Below, one piece after another: positions 5,489 to 7,948 of a stretch of DNA of 7,948 bases. The stretch comes from an uncultured Ruminococcus sp. (GTDB lineage: Bacteria > Bacillota > Clostridia > Oscillospirales > Ruminococcaceae), in NCBI GenBank assembly GCA_946540705.1, contig CAMNJD010000129.1, positions 1 to 7,948 of the forward strand. Reading direction: 5' to 3'. Within the stretch, counting starts at the first letter, position 1; each line of letters starts with the position of its first letter. Made by a program: the position numbers and the translations under genes. Below the pieces are notes generated by a model, which was not told the origin of the DNA, did no database searches, and saw nothing but the letters and a program-made list of their open reading frames with translations.

Positions 5489-6170
5489 GCTCAGTCTCCT
5501 CCGGCAGCAGAAGTGCCTCCGCTTCCGGGTGCTCCTCCGCCTCAGCGATCAATTCCGCCTCTGGAAGCTCCTCCGCCGCTGCAAGCTCTCCGGCAAGCGG
5601 AAGCTCCCCCGCCTGCGGCAGTTTCTCTGCAAGCGGCGCATCCGCAGCCAGCCGCGCATACGGCACGCGCGCTGCATGTTTCAGCTTTTTCGCCTCCGGC
5701 AGCTCATGCTCAAGAAACAGGATGCCGAAGATCATGATAAACACACCGACCGTCACACAGACATCCGCAAAATTGAACACTGCAAAATTGCAGAGCTGGA
5801 AATCGAAATAATCGACAACCGCGCCGCCGCGGAAGATCCGGTCGATCAGGTTGCCGAGCCCGCCTGCTGCGACCAGCGGCAGTGCGAGATACAGATAGCG
5901 GTGTGCGCGGCCCTTGCGGTGCAGGATATAAAAGCATGCCGAGATCATGATGACCGGGAACACGATCAGAAAGCTGCGCGACCCGGAGAGCATGCTGAAT
6001 GCCGCGCCGCGGTTTTCGAGATACCGCAGGTGCATCCAGTCGAAGCTGCCGAGCTTCAGGAAGGTACGGTCGGGCTGTCCCTTCAGGTTTGCGATCGCCC
6101 AGATCTTGATGAGCTGGTCAATTCCGGTCAGTGCAGCCGCAGCAGCAGCCGTGATGAGCAGTATAGCCAT
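5475..6170 (-). CDS. lspA: Lipoprotein signal peptidase (signal peptidase II) with C-terminal extension
   Basis: Removes the signal peptide of prolipoproteins ahead of the lipidated Cys, in the cytoplasmic membrane. Signature elements are DQLIK (18-22), LENRGAAFSMLSG (51-63), GGLGNLIDRIFRGGAVVDYFDF (103-124) and FNFADVCVTVG (132-142). Asp110 and Asp136 are the expected catalytic pair of the family. Four hydrophobic segments fit the known topology. The enzyme normally ends soon after the fourth helix at about 150-165 residues. This protein runs to 231 with an Ala/Glu/Pro/Leu tail from about 154, including repeated ELPLAGEL and EELPEAEL-like units. ATG 6170 has AAGGAG 10 nt upstream. The start is only about 20 nt past an intrinsic terminator, which makes its transcription puzzling. 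The lipoprotein at 2395-3207 is a potential substrate. Confidence 0.95.
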   Translation of the reverse strand: MAILLITAAAAAALTGIDQLIKIWAIANLKGQPDRTFLKLGSFDWMHLRYLENRGAAFSMLSGSRSFLIVFPVIMISACFYILHRKGRAHRYLYLALPLVAAGGLGNLIDRIFRGGAVVDYFDFQLCNFAVFNFADVCVTVGVFIMIFGILFLEHELPEAKKLKHAARVPYARLAADAPLAEKLPQAGELPLAGELAAAEELPEAELIAEAEEHPEAEALLLPEETEHAAD

Positions 6171-6173
6171 GCC

Positions 6174-6187
6174 AAAGGGGCTCCTTT
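6174..6187 (-). promoter_or_regulatory. Small hairpin covering the lspA ribosome binding site
   Basis: AAAGG and CCTTT can pair around a 4-nt loop (minus strand AAAGGAGCCCCTTT), enclosing the AAGGAG of lspA. It is short and weak alone and may be coincidental, but it could reduce translation initiation. Confidence 0.3.
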
Positions 6188-6190
6188 CGG

Positions 6191-6238
6191 AAAATGAAAA
6201 AGGAACCTGCGCGGCAGTTGTGCCGCCGCAAGTTCCTT
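6191..6238 (-). terminator. Intrinsic terminator after divIVA
   Basis: On the minus strand AAGGAAC and GTTCCTT form a 7-bp outer stem (6238-6232 with 6206-6200). A GC-rich inner stem TGCGGCGGCA/TGCCGCGCA with one bulge and a 4-nt loop follows. The hairpin runs straight into a T-rich tract (CCTTTTTCATTTT). It lies 30 nt past the divIVA stop and ends about 20 nt before the lspA ATG. No promoter fits in between, so it must be leaky or conditional if lspA is expressed from upstream. Confidence 0.85.
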
Positions 6239-6268
6239 CTGTAAACGGTTCAGTCTGTACGGGTTCTG

Positions 6269-6913
6269 TCAGAAACGTCTTCCGGCATCATCGCGGCGGC
6301 TCTCGAATGCGCCGGATGCAGGCTCCGGATCTGCCGGCGCTTTCTCTGCATCGTCCGCCTCATCCTCATATTCCCCGTCGTCCTCATACTCATCCTCGTA
6401 TTCGTCGTCATCCTCATATTCATCATCTTCATCGGCGGCCTCGGGGATGCGGGAGATCAGCTCGAGGTGCTGCTTATAGAGCTCAAAGAGGGTCTGCTTG
6501 AATTCGGAGACCTGCTTCTGTGCGGTCACAAGCGCAGCATTTTCCTGATCGAGCTTCGCGGAGATCTGCTTGAGCTGTGTTTCCTGATCGACCAGCGCCT
6601 GTGACTTGGAGGCCTCAGCGGCGGCCTGCGCCTCCGCCTCGATCGCGGCTGCACGTTCCTTTGCCTCGTCGATGACCTGACGTGCCTGCTTCTGTGCGCC
6701 GAGCAGGGCATTCTTGATGTCCTCCTCGGAATCCTTATACTCACGCACCTTGTCCGCAAGGAGCTGCACCTTTTCGTTGGAATCGTCGATATCCTGCTGC
6801 ATCAGCCGGATATCGTTCTCGATCTGCGAGAGGAACTCATCGACCTCCTCCGGGCTGTAACCGAACTTGACCTTTTCAAATTTTTTCTTCTGAATATCTT
6901 TTGCCGTGATCAT
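6269..6913 (-). CDS. divIVA: DivIVA-family cell-division/polarity protein
   Basis: A 214-residue coiled-coil protein that recognises curved membrane at septa and poles and recruits division or wall-growth partners. The N-terminal DivIVA domain is clear at 1-60: MITAKDIQKKKF, then FGYSPEEVDEFL. A long coiled coil rich in Ala, Glu, Gln and Lys runs to about 155. It is followed by a very acidic Asp/Glu/Tyr tail (about 161-189) and a short end with two arginine pairs, closing AGRRF. Typical DivIVA lacks such an extended DEYED-repeat tail. AAAGGAG lies 10 nt before ATG 6913. The gene follows sepF after 45 nt, as in the conserved Firmicutes division cluster, but yggT and ylmH, often found between them, are absent. 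Confidence 0.93.
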   Translation of the reverse strand: MITAKDIQKKKFEKVKFGYSPEEVDEFLSQIENDIRLMQQDIDDSNEKVQLLADKVREYKDSEEDIKNALLGAQKQARQVIDEAKERAAAIEAEAQAAAEASKSQALVDQETQLKQISAKLDQENAALVTAQKQVSEFKQTLFELYKQHLELISRIPEAADEDDEYEDDDEYEDEYEDDGEYEDEADDAEKAPADPEPASGAFESRRDDAGRRF

Positions 6914-6958
6914 AGCGGTTGTTCTCCTTTCTGAATCTCCCCGCAGCGCGGGACATCA

Positions 6959-7540
6959 TTACATAATTACGCCGTTGGTTTCGAGCTCGTTGACAAGATC
7001 CTCGCCGATGAAGCCGACGTTATAGGGCGTAATGATATAGGTCAGGTTCGCGACGGGCTTCAGGCTGCCGCCGTTTGCATAGGCAACGCCGACAAGAAAG
7101 TCGATGATCCGGCGCTTATTCTCAGCCGAAGCAGTCTCCAGATTCAGCACGACAGTTTTCTTGGAGATCAGGTGATCGGCGATCTGCTTTGCGTCGGTAA
7201 AGACCTCCGGCTTGACCAGCACGACCTGAAGCTGTGCGGTTGCCTGAATATTCACGACCTTATTGTCGCGCTTGGTCTGATAGGAACCGGACTGTTCTGC
7301 TCTGCTGTAGCTCTCGCGGACAGACTCTCTGCTCTCTCTGGGCTCACGCACCTCACGCGGCTCGCGCTCACGCATCACAGGCTCGTCATCCTGCTCGCGG
7401 TATGAATCGCGGTAGGATTCGCGCACCGGCTCACGGACTTCTCTGCGCTGCACCTCTCTTGTCTCGCGCACCGGCTCGGTTTCGTAGGAATCGTCCTCCT
7501 CCGGCGCGAAGAAATCGCGGATCTTGTCAAATGCTTTCAT
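6959..7540 (-). CDS. sepF: SepF, FtsZ-binding membrane anchor of the division ring
   Basis: A 193-residue cytoplasmic protein that tethers and bundles FtsZ at the septum. The first 11 residues, MKAFDKIRDFF, form the expected membrane-binding amphipathic helix. The C-terminal SepF domain spans about 93-193 (VVNIQATAQLQVVLVKPEVF, KTVVLNLE, RRIIDFLVGVAYANGGSL, YIITPYNVGFIGE). Between them, residues 18-80 are a charged repetitive linker with REVREP, VRES and SYR units; 16 of 63 residues are Arg and 16 are Glu. SepF linkers vary, but such a regular Arg-Glu pattern is distinctive. AAGGAG is 7 nt before ATG 7540. It lies 93 nt after yggS and 45 nt before divIVA, the classic neighbourhood. Confidence 0.95.
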   Translation of the reverse strand: MKAFDKIRDFFAPEEDDSYETEPVRETREVQRREVREPVRESYRDSYREQDDEPVMREREPREVREPRESRESVRESYSRAEQSGSYQTKRDNKVVNIQATAQLQVVLVKPEVFTDAKQIADHLISKKTVVLNLETASAENKRRIIDFLVGVAYANGGSLKPVANLTYIITPYNVGFIGEDLVNELETNGVIM

Positions 7541-7577
7541 CGGAATTCTCCTTTTCTTTCTGTTGAAATATGCGGTA

Positions 7578-7604
7578 TGCGGCCGGATTTCTGTGCCGGA
7601 CGCA
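7578..7604. repeat. Intercistronic stem-loop between yggS and sepF
   Basis: TGCG-G-CCGG pairs with CCGG-A-CGCA: eight pairs and one mismatch around a 9-nt loop. No T-tract follows on either strand, so it is not a standard terminator. It may be an RNA processing or stability element. No promoter for sepF was recognised in the 93-nt gap. Confidence 0.4.
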
Positions 7605-7633
7605 GCATTTCGGTAGATGATCGGATATGCGGA

Positions 7634-7948
7634 TCAGACCGCAGTCTGCGGGTAAATGCGCGGGCCGAACAGTGCGCTGCCGATGCGGACGAGTGTTGAG
7701 CCGTTCCGGACAGCAGCCTCATAGTCACCGGACATGCCCATCGAAAGGACACTGAGCGGTGTCTCCTGCGCCATTGCGTCATAGAGCTGCTTCATCTCAG
7801 CAAAGACGGCATTCTGCGCTGCTTCATCGGATGCAGGCGGCGGAATGGTCATCAGCCCGTCCACGCGGATGCCGCTGAGGGGTCTGACCGCCCTGAGCAG
7901 TGCGGGGATCTGATCGGGCGCGGCACCGGATTTCGATGCTTCCCCGCC
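7634..7948 (-). CDS. yggS: YggS-family PLP homeostasis protein (5' part outside window)
   Basis: The last 104 codons of a pyridoxal-phosphate-binding protein of the alanine-racemase N-terminal fold; the start lies beyond the right edge. The frame opens at GGEASKSG, part of the conserved VNIGxExxKxG region. It continues through GLMTIPP and closes with LSMGMSGDYEAAVRNGSTLVRIGSALFG, the family's C-terminal phosphate-binding signature. YggS/YlmE proteins bind PLP but have no known strong catalytic activity, and they balance vitamin B6 and amino-acid pools. The gene is regularly found just ahead of sepF in Firmicutes, as here. It ends with a short tail, PRIYPQTAV. It appears intact within the visible part. 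Confidence 0.95.
   Translation of the reverse strand, partial: GGEASKSGAAPDQIPALLRAVRPLSGIRVDGLMTIPPPASDEAAQNAVFAEMKQLYDAMAQETPLSVLSMGMSGDYEAAVRNGSTLVRIGSALFGPRIYPQTAV

Noticed and set aside
4652..5737. 361-codon plus-strand open frame opposite the pseudouridine synthase gene
   Set aside because: It is longer than the real gene, but its product is Arg/His/Pro-rich with no motif and it spans rluD and lspA antisense. The minus-strand frames carry complete catalytic signatures and ribosome sites.
5235..6197. 320-codon plus-strand open frame opposite lspA
   Set aside because: A mirror of GC-rich coding sequence. It yields Ser-, Arg- and Cys-rich low-complexity protein and covers the LspA active-site region in antisense.

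Overview
The window reads as a chromosomal segment of a Gram-positive Clostridia-type bacterium. Its Ala-, Asp- and Glu-rich proteins, moderately high GC, sepF/divIVA/lspA order, and secreted protein with a Thr-Ser-Glu-Pro linker resemble Ruminococcus-like Oscillospiraceae. That placement is an inference from gene content, not from a search. All recognised genes lie on the minus strand, so transcription runs from high to low coordinates. No mobile element, CRISPR array, tRNA or rRNA was seen.

Right to left there are four blocks. (1) 7948-6269 is a cell-division block: the 3' part of yggS (PLP homeostasis protein), sepF (FtsZ anchor) and divIVA. It ends in a strong hairpin/T-tract terminator at 6191-6238. 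(2) 6170-4053 holds lspA (lipoprotein signal peptidase, with an unusual Ala/Glu/Pro tail), an RluD-family pseudouridine synthase that overlaps lspA by 14 nt, and a zinc-ribbon Nudix hydrolase 14 nt further on. The lspA start is only about 20 nt past the terminator, so this block probably depends on read-through. (3) 4045-1381 is a phospholipid block: a consensus promoter, pssA (phosphatidylserine synthase), an AT-richer lipoprotein with three 48-bp repeats, and psd (phosphatidylserine decarboxylase). PssA and Psd form the two-step route from CDP-diacylglycerol to phosphatidylethanolamine. (4) 1198-1 holds a near-perfect promoter with an upstream palindrome, an approximately 200-nt structured leader, and a secreted papain/CHAP-like protein whose Thr-rich linker runs off the left edge. 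A dockerin or other surface module may follow outside the window.

Most genes are ordinary housekeeping. No wholly new system could be shown. The points most worth a second look are the terminator facing lspA, the LspA tail, the His-to-Cys change in the Psd DYHR motif, the repeat-bearing lipoprotein between pssA and psd, and the leader and palindrome of the secreted protein gene.
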